Positions 9,892-19,282 of a stretch of 64,000 bases of DNA are shown here, one piece after another. Source of the DNA: Actinotignum urinale DSM 15805 (lineage in GTDB: Bacteria; Actinomycetota; Actinomycetes; Actinomycetales; Actinomycetaceae); NCBI RefSeq assembly GCF_000420445.1, contig NZ_ATUY01000003.1:121768-185767 (forward strand). Reading direction: 5' to 3'. A program made the translations under genes and the position numbers. Position 1 is the first letter of the stretch. Each line of letters opens with the position of its first letter. The notes below the pieces were generated by a model. That model was not told the origin of the DNA, searched no databases, and saw only the letters and a list, made by a program, of their open reading frames with translations.

Positions 9892-10758
9892 ATGGACTCC
9901 GTGTTGATGACCTCTGTTTTAGCCGTAGGGTTCCTGGTCGGTTGCGTTGTCGGTTTGTTGGGTGGCGGTGGCGGAATTCTCACTATCCCCATTCTTGTCA
10001 TGTGTTTCGGAATCGCACCGCAAGAGGCGAGCGCGGATTCTATCATTATCGTTTTCACGACCTCCCTCGTAGGCATGTTAAGTGCGGCACGTGCAGGGCG
10101 CGTGTTATGGAAAATCGGCATTCTTTTCGCATGTCTTGGCGTCCCGGCAAACCTTTTTGGGGGATGGCTGTCTGGAAAAATTTCCGGGAACGTGCTGATG
10201 TGGTCCCTCGCGGTTCTACTCCTTGTTGTTGCCACATTCATGTTTAGAGCGAAGAGCGACGACGAACCCGCGGTTTCCTCCTCGGTTGTTAATCCGCAGG
10301 ACGTGGCCTTAGATCACGAACAGAAGGCTATCAAGGACGCTACGCCCAACACCACCGTGTCACATCCGGTACAAAGCTCCCTGTGGCACTGGCTCAAAGT
10401 TATCCTCGTTGCCCTTGGCGTGGGGCTTCTCTCCGGTTTCTTTGGCGTGGGTGGCGGTTTCGCCGTTGTTCCCGCCCTCGTTCTAGCGATGAGAGTTGCG
10501 CCGAGATACGCCAGCTCGACATCGCTTCTCGTGTTGGTCATTAACATGATTGCCGCGGCAATCGGCAGGCTTCCCCGATTTATCGACGGTTCCCTCACGG
10601 TATCGTGGGAAATCGTTGCGTTTTTCCTCGTCGCATCGGCAGCGGGAAGTATTGTTGGGGAGCGTTATGGGCGTAAGATTCCGGGGCGACTTGCGAACAT
10701 TCTCTTCGGAATTCTCTTACTGTGCGTCGCGGTGCTCACCGTTCTTGTGCCACGCTAA
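9892..10758 (+). CDS. TauE/SafE-type membrane exporter
   Basis: Sulfite/organosulfonate exporter-like permease of the DUF81/TauE family, about 288 aa. It has two homologous halves, each opening with a glycine-rich helix: VGLLGGGGGILTIP and GLLSGFFGVGGGFAVVPALV. About eight helices are expected, with a hydrophilic loop around residues 115-165. I prefer the ATG at 9892 (MDSVLMTS) over one seven codons upstream because hydrophobic sequence starts there. The transported compound is not evident. Confidence 0.85.
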   Translation: MDSVLMTSVLAVGFLVGCVVGLLGGGGGILTIPILVMCFGIAPQEASADSIIIVFTTSLVGMLSAARAGRVLWKIGILFACLGVPANLFGGWLSGKISGNVLMWSLAVLLLVVATFMFRAKSDDEPAVSSSVVNPQDVALDHEQKAIKDATPNTTVSHPVQSSLWHWLKVILVALGVGLLSGFFGVGGGFAVVPALVLAMRVAPRYASSTSLLVLVINMIAAAIGRLPRFIDGSLTVSWEIVAFFLVASAAGSIVGERYGRKIPGRLANILFGILLLCVAVLTVLVPR

Positions 10759-10890
10759 TTACCTTGCGCTGAGGTCACTTTTCCCGCGCGGATGCAGTAT
10801 TTCCCGCGCAGAGCGGAGGGCGAGTTTTAACTTGTGTTGCGCTCCCGTGTTCGTTGCGAAAATTTTTGTCGTATATGAAAAAATAATGAC

Positions 10891-12828
10891 ATGTGCGGAA
10901 TTCTAGGATACGTGGGCACCTGTCCCTGCAAAGAAGCCGAAAAAGTTGTGATGGACGGGCTCGCCCGCCTCGAATACCGCGGATACGATTCCGCAGGCAT
11001 CGGAATTACGACGAATAACGGCATTGCCATTCGTAAAAAAGCAGGAAAACTTGCAAACCTGAGGGAAAGCCTGAACGCCCAGCCCCTTCCCGAAGCTATC
11101 GCCGGCATTGGGCACACTCGGTGGGCAACACACGGAGGCCCGACGGACAACAATGCACATCCCCATCGTTCCAGCGACGCCACCATCGCCGTCGTCCACA
11201 ACGGAATTATTGAAAACGCGGACAACCTCCGTCGTACATTAGAAAAAGAAGGATACGCATTCGTTTCTGAAACCGATACGGAAGTGATTGCGAACCTCGT
11301 CGCGCATCTTTATTCTCAAGACTCCAGCAACGCAACCATGCTCACACAAGGCGGGGCAACCGTGCCGAAACCAGCAGGAAATACGGGCGATCAAGAAACC
11401 GCAGCCCGCCTTGCTCGCGCACTACACCAGGCAACCACAATGCTCCAGGGAACCTTCACGGTTTTAGCGATTCACAATGACTGCCCCGGAATTATTGTGG
11501 CCGCGCGCCGTTCCTCCCCGCTCGTTATTGGGCTTGGGAAAGATTGCAATTATTTAGGTTCGGACGTTCTCGCCTTCGCGGAACACACAAGCCACTGCCT
11601 TGAAATCGGGCAGGATCAGCTCGTGATGGTGACAGCGAAAGATGTTGTGGTGGCAGACGTGAACGGGAAACCGCTCAATCCGCGCCACTACGAGATTGAT
11701 TTTTCCATCGACCGCGTTTCCAAAGCCGGGTGGGAAACCTTCATGGAGAAAGAAATCAACGAACAGCCACGCGGAATCACGGACACTCTTGCCGATCGTA
11801 TCGACGCCAAGGGGTACCTCACCTTGGACGAACTCCGCATTAGCGCAGATGTGCTTCGCCAGGCGGACAAAATGATTATTATTGCGTGCGGAACCGCGTC
11901 CTATGCGGGGCTTGTGGCGCGCTACGCCATTGAACACTGGTGCCGTATCCCGGTGGAAGTCGAAATCGCCAGCGAATTCCGCTACCGCGATCCGATCGTC
12001 AACCAAAAAACCCTCGTTGTTGCTATTAGCCAATCCGGTGAAACAATGGACACGATTATGGCGGTGCGGCACGCGCGTGACCAAGGCGCGAAAGTGCTCG
12101 CCATTGTGAACACCCCTGGCTCTACAATTTCGCGCGAATCCGACGCGGTTCTCCTTACGCACGCCGGCCCGGAAATCGCGGTCGCTTCCACAAAAGCCTT
12201 TACCGCTCAGGTGGCCGCGTGCTACCTGCTCGGCTTATATCTTGCCCAGGTTCGGGGAAATAAATACATCGACGAAATTGCGGACTACATGGAGAAACTG
12301 GGCAAAGTGCCCAGCGCAATCCAGCGCGTTCTTAACGAATCTCAAGCGGTGAAAGATGTTGCCCGCATGTACGGAAAAGCCCTGGAATCCACGATTTTCT
12401 TAGGTCGTCACGTCGGATTCCCGGTGGCCTTGGAAGGCGCGTTGAAGCTCAAAGAAATCGCGTATGTTCATGCGGAAGGCTTCGCGGCCGGGGAGTTGAA
12501 GCACGGGCCGATTGCCCTCGTGGAAGAGGGGCAGCTGGTGTTCGTCGTCGTTCCAACGCCACGTAGACCGGAGCTTCACGATAAAGTGATTTCCAATATT
12601 CAAGAAGTGCGGGCTCGCGGGGCGGTTACGTTAGTGATTGCCGAGGAGGGCGACGAAAAAGCCGCGCAATACGCGAACCACATTTTCCGCGTTCCTCAGC
12701 TTCCAACGCTCTATGCCCCGCTCGTCACAGCAATACCGCTACAGATTTTTGCGTGCGAGGTCGCCAAGGAAAAGGGCTACGACGTTGATCAGCCACGCAA
12801 CCTCGCCAAATCCGTTACCGTAGAGTAG
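10891..12828 (+). CDS. glmS: Glutamine-fructose-6-phosphate aminotransferase (isomerizing)
   Basis: Makes glucosamine-6-phosphate from fructose-6-phosphate and glutamine, the first step toward UDP-GlcNAc and peptidoglycan; 645 aa. The mature protein starts with the catalytic Cys2 (MCGILGYVG). HTRWATHG marks the N-terminal glutaminase domain. The two SIS sugar-isomerase domains follow with GTASYAG, ISQSGETMDT and EGALKLKEIAYVHAEG, and the end is the conserved LAKSVTVE. The 133-bp leader is too short for a glmS ribozyme and shows no such fold. Confidence 0.97.
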   Translation: MCGILGYVGTCPCKEAEKVVMDGLARLEYRGYDSAGIGITTNNGIAIRKKAGKLANLRESLNAQPLPEAIAGIGHTRWATHGGPTDNNAHPHRSSDATIAVVHNGIIENADNLRRTLEKEGYAFVSETDTEVIANLVAHLYSQDSSNATMLTQGGATVPKPAGNTGDQETAARLARALHQATTMLQGTFTVLAIHNDCPGIIVAARRSSPLVIGLGKDCNYLGSDVLAFAEHTSHCLEIGQDQLVMVTAKDVVVADVNGKPLNPRHYEIDFSIDRVSKAGWETFMEKEINEQPRGITDTLADRIDAKGYLTLDELRISADVLRQADKMIIIACGTASYAGLVARYAIEHWCRIPVEVEIASEFRYRDPIVNQKTLVVAISQSGETMDTIMAVRHARDQGAKVLAIVNTPGSTISRESDAVLLTHAGPEIAVASTKAFTAQVAACYLLGLYLAQVRGNKYIDEIADYMEKLGKVPSAIQRVLNESQAVKDVARMYGKALESTIFLGRHVGFPVALEGALKLKEIAYVHAEGFAAGELKHGPIALVEEGQLVFVVVPTPRRPELHDKVISNIQEVRARGAVTLVIAEEGDEKAAQYANHIFRVPQLPTLYAPLVTAIPLQIFACEVAKEKGYDVDQPRNLAKSVTVE

Positions 12829-12840
12829 ACCTTCGCGTCT

Positions 12841-13083
12841 TTAATCCCCTAAGGCATCGAACATTTCCTCGGCGTTTTTAAAACGAAATTCTCCGGATTT
12901 TATTGTATGTTGAGCTTCTTTAAGCGCCTGTCGAGACGTTGCGTTAGGCTCCGCATAACAGAGATTTAGAGGAATTCTATTCTCCCTGACCATTTGCCGG
13001 TAAAAAAATACAGCCGTCTTTCGGCAGTAGCGTAACCTACGGAAACGTAACGTAGATAATATTAAGGAATTAAAAACTAACAT
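12841..13083 (-). pseudogene. RelB/DinJ-type antitoxin remnant
   Basis: The 80-aa frame has a C-terminal half typical of DinJ/RelB antitoxins: YRQMVRENRIPLNL, then a residue series ending FKNAEEMFDALGD. The N-terminal ~28 residues do not look like the expected ribbon-helix-helix start (normally NVSIRMDxxLK), so the DNA-binding end seems degraded or frameshifted. No toxin gene follows, since glmS ends 12 bp away. It is probably a dead relic of a type II toxin-antitoxin pair. Confidence 0.5.
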
Positions 13084-13102
13084 ACAATATGTACTTATTG
13101 TA
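13083..13102. promoter_or_regulatory. Inverted repeat at the antitoxin remnant start
   Basis: TACAATA-N6-TATTGTA has 7-bp perfect arms and overlaps the presumed start codon of the antitoxin remnant. RelB-family antitoxins normally bind such sites to repress themselves, so it may be the fossil operator. Confidence 0.45.
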
Positions 13103-13204
13103 GGAATGTGGGATTGTTCCGTAAGTCTTCCACGCCCTTCAAGATGAAAAAGATACCAGTTATACTGAGAAAGACTTCGAGTTTACTCGCTATTCGGAGG
13201 GCTC

Positions 13205-16200
13205 ATGCCAATTTTACTTCCCCTATTTGTGGTGGGAGCAATATGTGCGCCCGCATTGTTGCGTCGAGGGCGAGGTGGTTTTGCCGTTCTCGCAATTGTT
13301 CCCGGGGTGGCGTTCCTGTGGGCATGTACGCTCATTCCACGCATTATGCGTGGAGAAGTTTACGAGGTGAAAGTCCCCTGGATTCCGCAGCTTGGCCTGC
13401 ATCTCGATTTTTATATTGACACGCTGGGGCTACTCCTCACGCTTATTGCCAGTGGTGTTGGCGCTCTCGTCCTCGTTTATTCCTCGCGTTATTTTAAAGC
13501 AAACGCCTCCTATCTTGGACGTTTCGGCGGAATTTTCCTTGCCTTTGCAGGCGCGATGCTCGGACTTGTTACCACAGATAACACCATCGCCCTCTATATT
13601 TATTGGGAACTCACCACCGTTTTCAGTTTCCTCCTCATCGGGCACTACTCCGAAAGAACCACATCGCGGCGAGCGGCAGTTCAGGCAATTACAGTGACGA
13701 CGGCAGGTGGTCTCGCCATGCTCGCCGGCATCGCAATCCTAGGCATGATCCCCGGGGGTAGCTTCTCCATGAGAGAACTTGTGGATTCTGCAATCACCGG
13801 AACTCTCGGCCCGAATCAAGGCACACTGGTTGCAGCAGCTTTAGCGCTCCTCCTCATCGGCGCTTTCTCCAAATCCGCGCTGTTCCCCTTCCATTTTTGG
13901 CTTCCCGCCGCCATGGCTGCGCCAACGCCGGTCTCCGCATATTTACACGCGGCAGCCATGGTGAAAGCCGGTGTCTACCTCATCGCTCGCCTCGCCCCAG
14001 GTTTCTCAGGGCTCCCGGTCTGGCGCTGGATGGTGCTCTGCCTGGCAAGCTACACACTCCTCCTTGGAGGCTTCCGAGCCCTACGCCAAAACGACATTAA
14101 ACTCGTTATCGCTTTCGGCACCGTCTCCCAACTCGGCTTAATTATTTTATTCGTGGGCTATGGACATCCCGCTATGCTTCTTGCCGGGTTGATGCTCATT
14201 CTTGCCCACTCCCTGTTCAAATCCGCGCTGTTCCTCAGCGTCGGAATTGTTGATATTTCGACGGGAACACGCGATCTTCGCGAACTTTCCGGAGTCGGTT
14301 TGCAAATACCTGCGGTTGCGTTTTTCGCAGCCCTTGCGGACGCCTCCATGATTGGATTGCCACCCTTCGCTGCCTTCGTCGCAAAAGAAGCCGCGCTCAC
14401 TCACCTGTGGGGAAGCGGAATACAGGGAATAATTGCAATCGCGATTATCGCTACCGGGTCAGCGCTCACGGTTGCCTACGGTATTCGCTTCTGGTGGGGC
14501 GCATTCCGTAGCAAATCCGGTGTGCCACCCACACATTTACGTCCTGTTTCGCGGTTGACGGTCTACCCCGTCGTCATTCTTTCTTCAGCAGGACTCCTTG
14601 CTGGCCTATGCACACCATATGTCGGATCCTTCCTCGAAAAAAATCTTTCACCATACCCGCAGCAGGCAGCTATGCAATCGCATCTGCATCTGTGGGGCGG
14701 TTTCAACGGTCCGCTCCTTCTGTCCGTTTTCATTTTCGCTGCCGGTTACATTATTCACCGATCACGCCACTGGGCAAAAAAGAATCTTCCCGAAAAATTC
14801 TTGCCCTTCTCGGCAGAAAATACCTACCACCATATCGTTTCAGGCACCGAACGTGTGTCCGTGCGCACAACGGCGGCAACACAATCCGGTTCGCTACCAA
14901 CCTACCTCGTTACCATTTTTATTTTCACACTCGGCTGCTCCATTGCAGCTCTCGTGTACCGCCCTGTGCGAACCATCGTGTTCCCTCATGCTTGGGATAG
15001 CTGGGCGCAAGCGGCCGTCGCCTTTATTGGATGCATCGGGGTTCTTCTTGCGGCAGCTTCGCGCCACCGCATGAAAGCCGTGATTCTCATGGGAATCGGC
15101 GGGTATGCCGTGGCGCTCACCTACGAGCTTTATGGCGCACCAGATTTGGCGCTCACCCAGGTGCTGTCCGAAACCCTGACGCTCGTTGTCTTCGTTCTTG
15201 TTCTGCGCCGCCTTCCGCGTAATTTCTCCATTCGTCGTACATCGTGGGTGAAGGCACGGCGCATCGTTCTCGCAGTTTCGACGGGGCTTCTCTTCTCCGG
15301 CCTTGCCTTCCTGGCCGCTGGTGTTCGCACACAGCAACCCATCTCGAAACTGTTTGCACGCGAGGGATTCAGTTTCGGCTACGGACGCAATATTGTGAAC
15401 GTTACCCTTGTGGATATTCGCGCATGGGACACCATGGGTGAAACGGCGGTCCTCGTTGTGTGTGCGGTGGGAATTGCTTCCCTTCTGTTTGTTCGCGACC
15501 GTTTTGGCGGAACAGATCGCCTTCGCAATATTTTGGGTTCCGAAGCGAAAAACCGGGAGCGAGTGCGATCCATTCAGGAAAACCCGGACGCCTATATCCG
15601 CTACTATCTTGAATCCGATTCGGTTGCCACGCGCCGCGGGCAAAACCTGCCGTGGCTGTCCTCCACGAATTTGCCCGGAGCCACATCGCGTCCACTCATG
15701 CTTCAAATAGGTACGCGCATGGTGTTCCACTCGATTCTGGTTGTCTCCCTGTTCTTCCTCTTCGCTGGACACAATATGCCCGGTGGCGGATTCGCTGGCG
15801 GTTTGCTCGCAGGCATTGCGCTCACGTTGCGCTATCTTGCGGGAGGGCGTTTCGAGTTGGGTGCCTCCATGCCCGTTCTGCCAGCACACCTATTGGGTGT
15901 CGGTTTATCCCTCGTAACACTCTCCAGCCTCTCGCCCCTGTTATTGGGTGGCGCGCCACTACAAACAACCCGTGTGGACCTCACCCTTCCCGCGTTCGGA
16001 GACATTCATTTCACCACAGCCCTGATTTTCGATATTGGCGTGTATCTTGCAGTGATTGGCTTAGTGGCGGAAATCTTGAGGTCGCTGGGCGGAGAAATCG
16101 ATCGCCACGGCGAAGCGGAAAACATCCCGAATGAACCTGAAGCGAACCTGACCCCGGCCGCCGATGACCGCCAGGCACAACGCGACGAACACCTTTCCGA

Positions 16201-16300
16201 ACGCGAAATGGAAGAACGCGCCTCGCAAGAAAGCGAAGACGAACGTCTTAAACTTGCCCGCCAACGTCTGAGTACAGCCTCGAAAGGAGAACCCGCATGA
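13205..16300 (+). CDS. mrpA: Mrp Na+/H+ antiporter subunit A fused to subunit B
   Basis: 1031-aa integral membrane protein, the largest Mrp subunit. The N-terminal ~480 residues match the complex-I NuoL-like antiporter core (GALVLVYSSRYF; YWELTTVFSFLLIG; FPFHFWLPAAMAAPTPVSAYLHAAAMVKAG). A second part contains the MrpA C-terminal region (LYGAPDLALTQVLSETLT). The segment from ~residue 835 (FAGHNMPGGGFAGGLL) is the MrpB domain, so no separate mrpB is needed. A charged cytoplasmic tail of ~70 residues ends the protein. RBS GGAGGG precedes the ATG. It exchanges Na+ for H+ and supports pH and salt homeostasis. Confidence 0.95.
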   Translation: MPILLPLFVVGAICAPALLRRGRGGFAVLAIVPGVAFLWACTLIPRIMRGEVYEVKVPWIPQLGLHLDFYIDTLGLLLTLIASGVGALVLVYSSRYFKANASYLGRFGGIFLAFAGAMLGLVTTDNTIALYIYWELTTVFSFLLIGHYSERTTSRRAAVQAITVTTAGGLAMLAGIAILGMIPGGSFSMRELVDSAITGTLGPNQGTLVAAALALLLIGAFSKSALFPFHFWLPAAMAAPTPVSAYLHAAAMVKAGVYLIARLAPGFSGLPVWRWMVLCLASYTLLLGGFRALRQNDIKLVIAFGTVSQLGLIILFVGYGHPAMLLAGLMLILAHSLFKSALFLSVGIVDISTGTRDLRELSGVGLQIPAVAFFAALADASMIGLPPFAAFVAKEAALTHLWGSGIQGIIAIAIIATGSALTVAYGIRFWWGAFRSKSGVPPTHLRPVSRLTVYPVVILSSAGLLAGLCTPYVGSFLEKNLSPYPQQAAMQSHLHLWGGFNGPLLLSVFIFAAGYIIHRSRHWAKKNLPEKFLPFSAENTYHHIVSGTERVSVRTTAATQSGSLPTYLVTIFIFTLGCSIAALVYRPVRTIVFPHAWDSWAQAAVAFIGCIGVLLAAASRHRMKAVILMGIGGYAVALTYELYGAPDLALTQVLSETLTLVVFVLVLRRLPRNFSIRRTSWVKARRIVLAVSTGLLFSGLAFLAAGVRTQQPISKLFAREGFSFGYGRNIVNVTLVDIRAWDTMGETAVLVVCAVGIASLLFVRDRFGGTDRLRNILGSEAKNRERVRSIQENPDAYIRYYLESDSVATRRGQNLPWLSSTNLPGATSRPLMLQIGTRMVFHSILVVSLFFLFAGHNMPGGGFAGGLLAGIALTLRYLAGGRFELGASMPVLPAHLLGVGLSLVTLSSLSPLLLGGAPLQTTRVDLTLPAFGDIHFTTALIFDIGVYLAVIGLVAEILRSLGGEIDRHGEAENIPNEPEANLTPAADDRQAQRDEHLSEREMEERASQESEDERLKLARQRLSTASKGEPA

Positions 16301-16854
16301 GCACATCCATAGCACTCGTTATCATGTGTGGCGTGTTCGTCGCCGTCGGTGTGTACCTCATTTTGGAGCGTTCCCTTTCCCGCGTCATTCTTGGGTTGGG
16401 ATGCCTCGGAAACGGGATTAATATCCTCTTCCTCATCGCCGGTGGCCACTCCGGAAACCCCGCATTCGTCGGTAACGGCAGTTCGGAAGAATGGGCTGAT
16501 CCGCTCGTCCAAGCCATGATGCTCACCTCAATCGTTATCACACTCGCAACCACGGGTTTCCTCCTCGCCATGGCCTACCGTACCTGGCAGTTGCGTGACG
16601 ACGACGAAGTTCGCGACGACGTTGAAGACCGCATGATCGTCTACCGTCAAAATATTGAAGGACATGCACGCCGTAGCGAAGCCGGCACGGATCTTCAAGA
16701 AACTTCTGAAGAATTCCGGGACGAAACTGACGATTCCCCGCCACGTTTCGCCCTCATTACCAACGTTTTCACCCGTATGCTGGATAAGCGCAACTCTGCA
16801 CGAAGCATTGTTGCCAATCCGGACGCGACGCATGGAGCTGATGGTAGCCGATGA
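16297..16854 (+). CDS. mrpC: Mrp antiporter subunit C
   Basis: NuoK-like membrane subunit; the start overlaps the mrpA stop by four bases (ATGA). The first ~105 residues hold three helices with the typical GLGCLGNGINILFL and ALVQAMMLTSIVITLA-like patterns. The protein is 185 aa, versus roughly 115-125 in familiar homologues. The extra ~75 residues are a hydrophilic, charged tail. It functions only within the Mrp complex. Confidence 0.93.
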   Translation: MSTSIALVIMCGVFVAVGVYLILERSLSRVILGLGCLGNGINILFLIAGGHSGNPAFVGNGSSEEWADPLVQAMMLTSIVITLATTGFLLAMAYRTWQLRDDDEVRDDVEDRMIVYRQNIEGHARRSEAGTDLQETSEEFRDETDDSPPRFALITNVFTRMLDKRNSARSIVANPDATHGADGSR

Positions 16855-18644
16855 TGAATTTTGCATGGCTGTTGCCATTCCCCATTATTTTGCCCCTTCT
16901 GGCAGCCGGTATTCTTCTCGCCTTCCCTCGCAAACGCAAAGTGCAGGCTTTTGTTGCCGTCGCCTTAATGTGTGTTGTGTTGGGTGTCTCGATTGTCCTG
17001 TTAATCGCCAGCCTTCAAGGCCCGATTGTTCTTGACGTGGGAGACTGGGCGGCACCCGTCGGTATTACCCTCGTTGCAGACCGCCTATCCACAATTATGC
17101 TCACCGTTTCGGTGTTGGTAACGCTGATTGTTCTTGTCTATTCGGTGTTCCAGGGTGTTGCCGACGGCGAAAAAGGCGCCCCAACAAGCGTGTATTACCC
17201 GGCATTCATGATGCTCTCCGCGGGCGTGTCTGACGCTTTCCTCACCGCCGACCTTTTCAACATGTATGTAGGTTTCGAGATTTTGTTAACTGCATCTTTT
17301 GTCTTGTTAACAATGGGTGGCACCGCGCAACGTATGCGTTCAGGAAGCGTGTACGTGATTGTTTCTATGGTTTCTTCCATGATTTTCTTAACGGGACTCG
17401 GGCTTACCTACGCTGCGGTTGGAACCGTGAGTTTTGCTGATTTGGGAACGAAACTGGCGGAACTCGATCCGGGTATGCGTCTCATTTTGCAGATTTTCTT
17501 CCTTGTTGCCTTCGGTTTGAAAGCAGCTATTTTCCCGCTTTCCGCGTGGCTGCCGGATTCTTATCCCACAGCATCCGGGCCTGTTACGGCAGTGTTTGCG
17601 GGCTTGCTTACCAAGGTTGGCGTGTATGCGATTATCCGTACCCAAGTTTTACTGTTCCCCGGGAATGTGCTCGACGACGTCCTAGCAATACTCGCCATTA
17701 TTACAATGCTCGTGGGTATTTTAGGTGCTATCGCTCAGGAAAATATTAAACGTCTGTTGTCTTTCACCCTGGTTTCGCATATCGGTTACCTTGTGTGGGG
17801 TGTTGCAATTAGTACCGACGAAGGACTGTCCTCCACCATTTTCTACGCGGTTCACCACATTGTTGTTCAAACGGCACTATTCCTTGTTGTTGGCTTGATT
17901 GGTTGGGTTGCGGGAACCACATCGCTGGAAAAGCTTGGCTCCATTATGCGGGTAGCGCCTCTTATTGCTTTCCTGTATTTCCTTCCCGCACTGTCCTTGG
18001 GCGGAATCCCGCCACTATCTGGGTTCCTCGGGAAAATGGGGCTGTTGGAGGCAAGTGCGTGGCGCGGGTCAAATATGGATTGGGCGCTTATCGCTGCCGG
18101 ACTCGTCACCTCCCTCCTCACCCTTTACGCCGTGATTCGCGCATGGAATATGGCGTTTTGGCAGGAAGCCCCCGAGCCGCTCCCGCTTCGCTCCTACAAT
18201 CACGGAATGGTGATGAGCGCGAGCGCCCTCGTCGTCGTTATGTGTGCAATTACGCTGTTCGCAGCTCCTATACGCAACTTTACGGATGGCGCGGCAAAAG
18301 AATTAAGGGAACGAACCCCCTATATTAACGCCGTTCTGCCTGAAGGTTCGCGTGGCCGCGGAATTTCCCCGGATATTGCGGATAATACCGTCGTGCCTGA
18401 AGATGACACGAAACCGGAACCGGGAACGGCTTTCGATGGGAAACCCAAACCCACCAAGGCGCCCAGAGTCTACGTGTTCCCAGAAGGTAGGGAAGGGGCC
18501 GAGGAAAGCCCAGGAAACGACGCAGATATGCGTGAAGTCCCGAAAATGCTTCGCAAGATGAATGTTGTTTTTGGGCATCTTTTACCCGTCCCGATTCCTG
18601 AGGACGATATTGAGGTCCCGGCAGCGCCCGAAGGAGGTAAGTGA
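16851..18644 (+). CDS. mrpD: Mrp antiporter subunit D
   Basis: NuoM/N-like proton-translocating subunit, 597 aa, overlapping mrpC by four bases. Conserved core segments include FNMYVGFEILLTASF, the lysine-bearing FGLKAAIFPLSAWLPDSYPTA, and HIVVQTALFLVVGLIG. About 14 helices occupy residues 1-470. The remaining ~120 residues are a hydrophilic Pro/Glu/Lys-rich extension not usual in the family. Confidence 0.94.
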   Translation: MMNFAWLLPFPIILPLLAAGILLAFPRKRKVQAFVAVALMCVVLGVSIVLLIASLQGPIVLDVGDWAAPVGITLVADRLSTIMLTVSVLVTLIVLVYSVFQGVADGEKGAPTSVYYPAFMMLSAGVSDAFLTADLFNMYVGFEILLTASFVLLTMGGTAQRMRSGSVYVIVSMVSSMIFLTGLGLTYAAVGTVSFADLGTKLAELDPGMRLILQIFFLVAFGLKAAIFPLSAWLPDSYPTASGPVTAVFAGLLTKVGVYAIIRTQVLLFPGNVLDDVLAILAIITMLVGILGAIAQENIKRLLSFTLVSHIGYLVWGVAISTDEGLSSTIFYAVHHIVVQTALFLVVGLIGWVAGTTSLEKLGSIMRVAPLIAFLYFLPALSLGGIPPLSGFLGKMGLLEASAWRGSNMDWALIAAGLVTSLLTLYAVIRAWNMAFWQEAPEPLPLRSYNHGMVMSASALVVVMCAITLFAAPIRNFTDGAAKELRERTPYINAVLPEGSRGRGISPDIADNTVVPEDDTKPEPGTAFDGKPKPTKAPRVYVFPEGREGAEESPGNDADMREVPKMLRKMNVVFGHLLPVPIPEDDIEVPAAPEGGK

Positions 18645-19282
18645 TGAAAAAAAGTCGCGCAGCTCAAGCTGTTGCCATGGCGACTCGTCGCGAGGGGCGT
18701 TTCCCGAGCGCTTCCATGGGTGTGCTGTTCTGGCTCACATTAGTGTGGGTGCTTCTGTGGGGTGAGTTTACGCCCGCGAACCTTTTGGCGGGTTTCGCCA
18801 TAGCTCTCTTCGTTACGGAAGTTGCGCCCTTCCCGACCGCGCATTTCGATGGACGTTTTCGCGTGTGGGGAGTTATCCGCCTCATCACGATTTTTGTGAA
18901 GGATCTTATTGTTGCCTCCGCGCAGCAGGCGTGGTTCATTATTCGACGAAAAACGCCGAAGGGCGCGGTTATTCGTGTCCAGCTGCGTTGCGAATCGGAT
19001 GCGTATTTGGTGATTACTGCCGGAATGTCCACTCTTGTGCCCGGTTCGCTGGTTATCGATACGGATGCGGAATCTGGAACCCTGTACGTCCATATTTTTG
19101 ATGTGAAAATGTCGGGTGGAGTGAGCGCAGCGCATAAGTCGGTGTTGGATTTGGAAGAGCGCGTGTTGAGAGCCTTTGCTTCGCGAAGTGAGCTTGTTCG
19201 TGCCGGTTTCGTTCCGGGTTCCAGCCCGAAGGCCGGACGCTTACCCACGCCGTTTGCCCCTGATTCTTCCGGAGGCGTGTAA
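18641..19282 (+). CDS. mrpE: Mrp antiporter subunit E
   Basis: 213 aa; GTG-ATG start overlapping the mrpD stop. The family pattern FWLTLVWVLLWGEFTPANLLAGF, here with hydrophobic helices at residues ~25-65, is followed by the MrpE soluble part including ITAGMSTLVPGSLVID. It is an assembly or scaffold subunit of the antiporter. The N-terminal ~25 residues and the Pro/Ser-rich C-terminus are extra. Confidence 0.92.
   Translation: MMKKSRAAQAVAMATRREGRFPSASMGVLFWLTLVWVLLWGEFTPANLLAGFAIALFVTEVAPFPTAHFDGRFRVWGVIRLITIFVKDLIVASAQQAWFIIRRKTPKGAVIRVQLRCESDAYLVITAGMSTLVPGSLVIDTDAESGTLYVHIFDVKMSGGVSAAHKSVLDLEERVLRAFASRSELVRAGFVPGSSPKAGRLPTPFAPDSSGGV

Noticed and set aside
10759..10890. glmS ribozyme upstream of glmS
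   Set aside because: The leader is only 132 bp, the conserved ribozyme core is not visible, and such ribozymes are mainly known from Firmicutes.
14894..15889. 331-codon minus-strand frame opposite mrpA
   Set aside because: Composition is that of a shadow (His/Gly/Arg-rich) with no motifs; mrpA is intact across the region.
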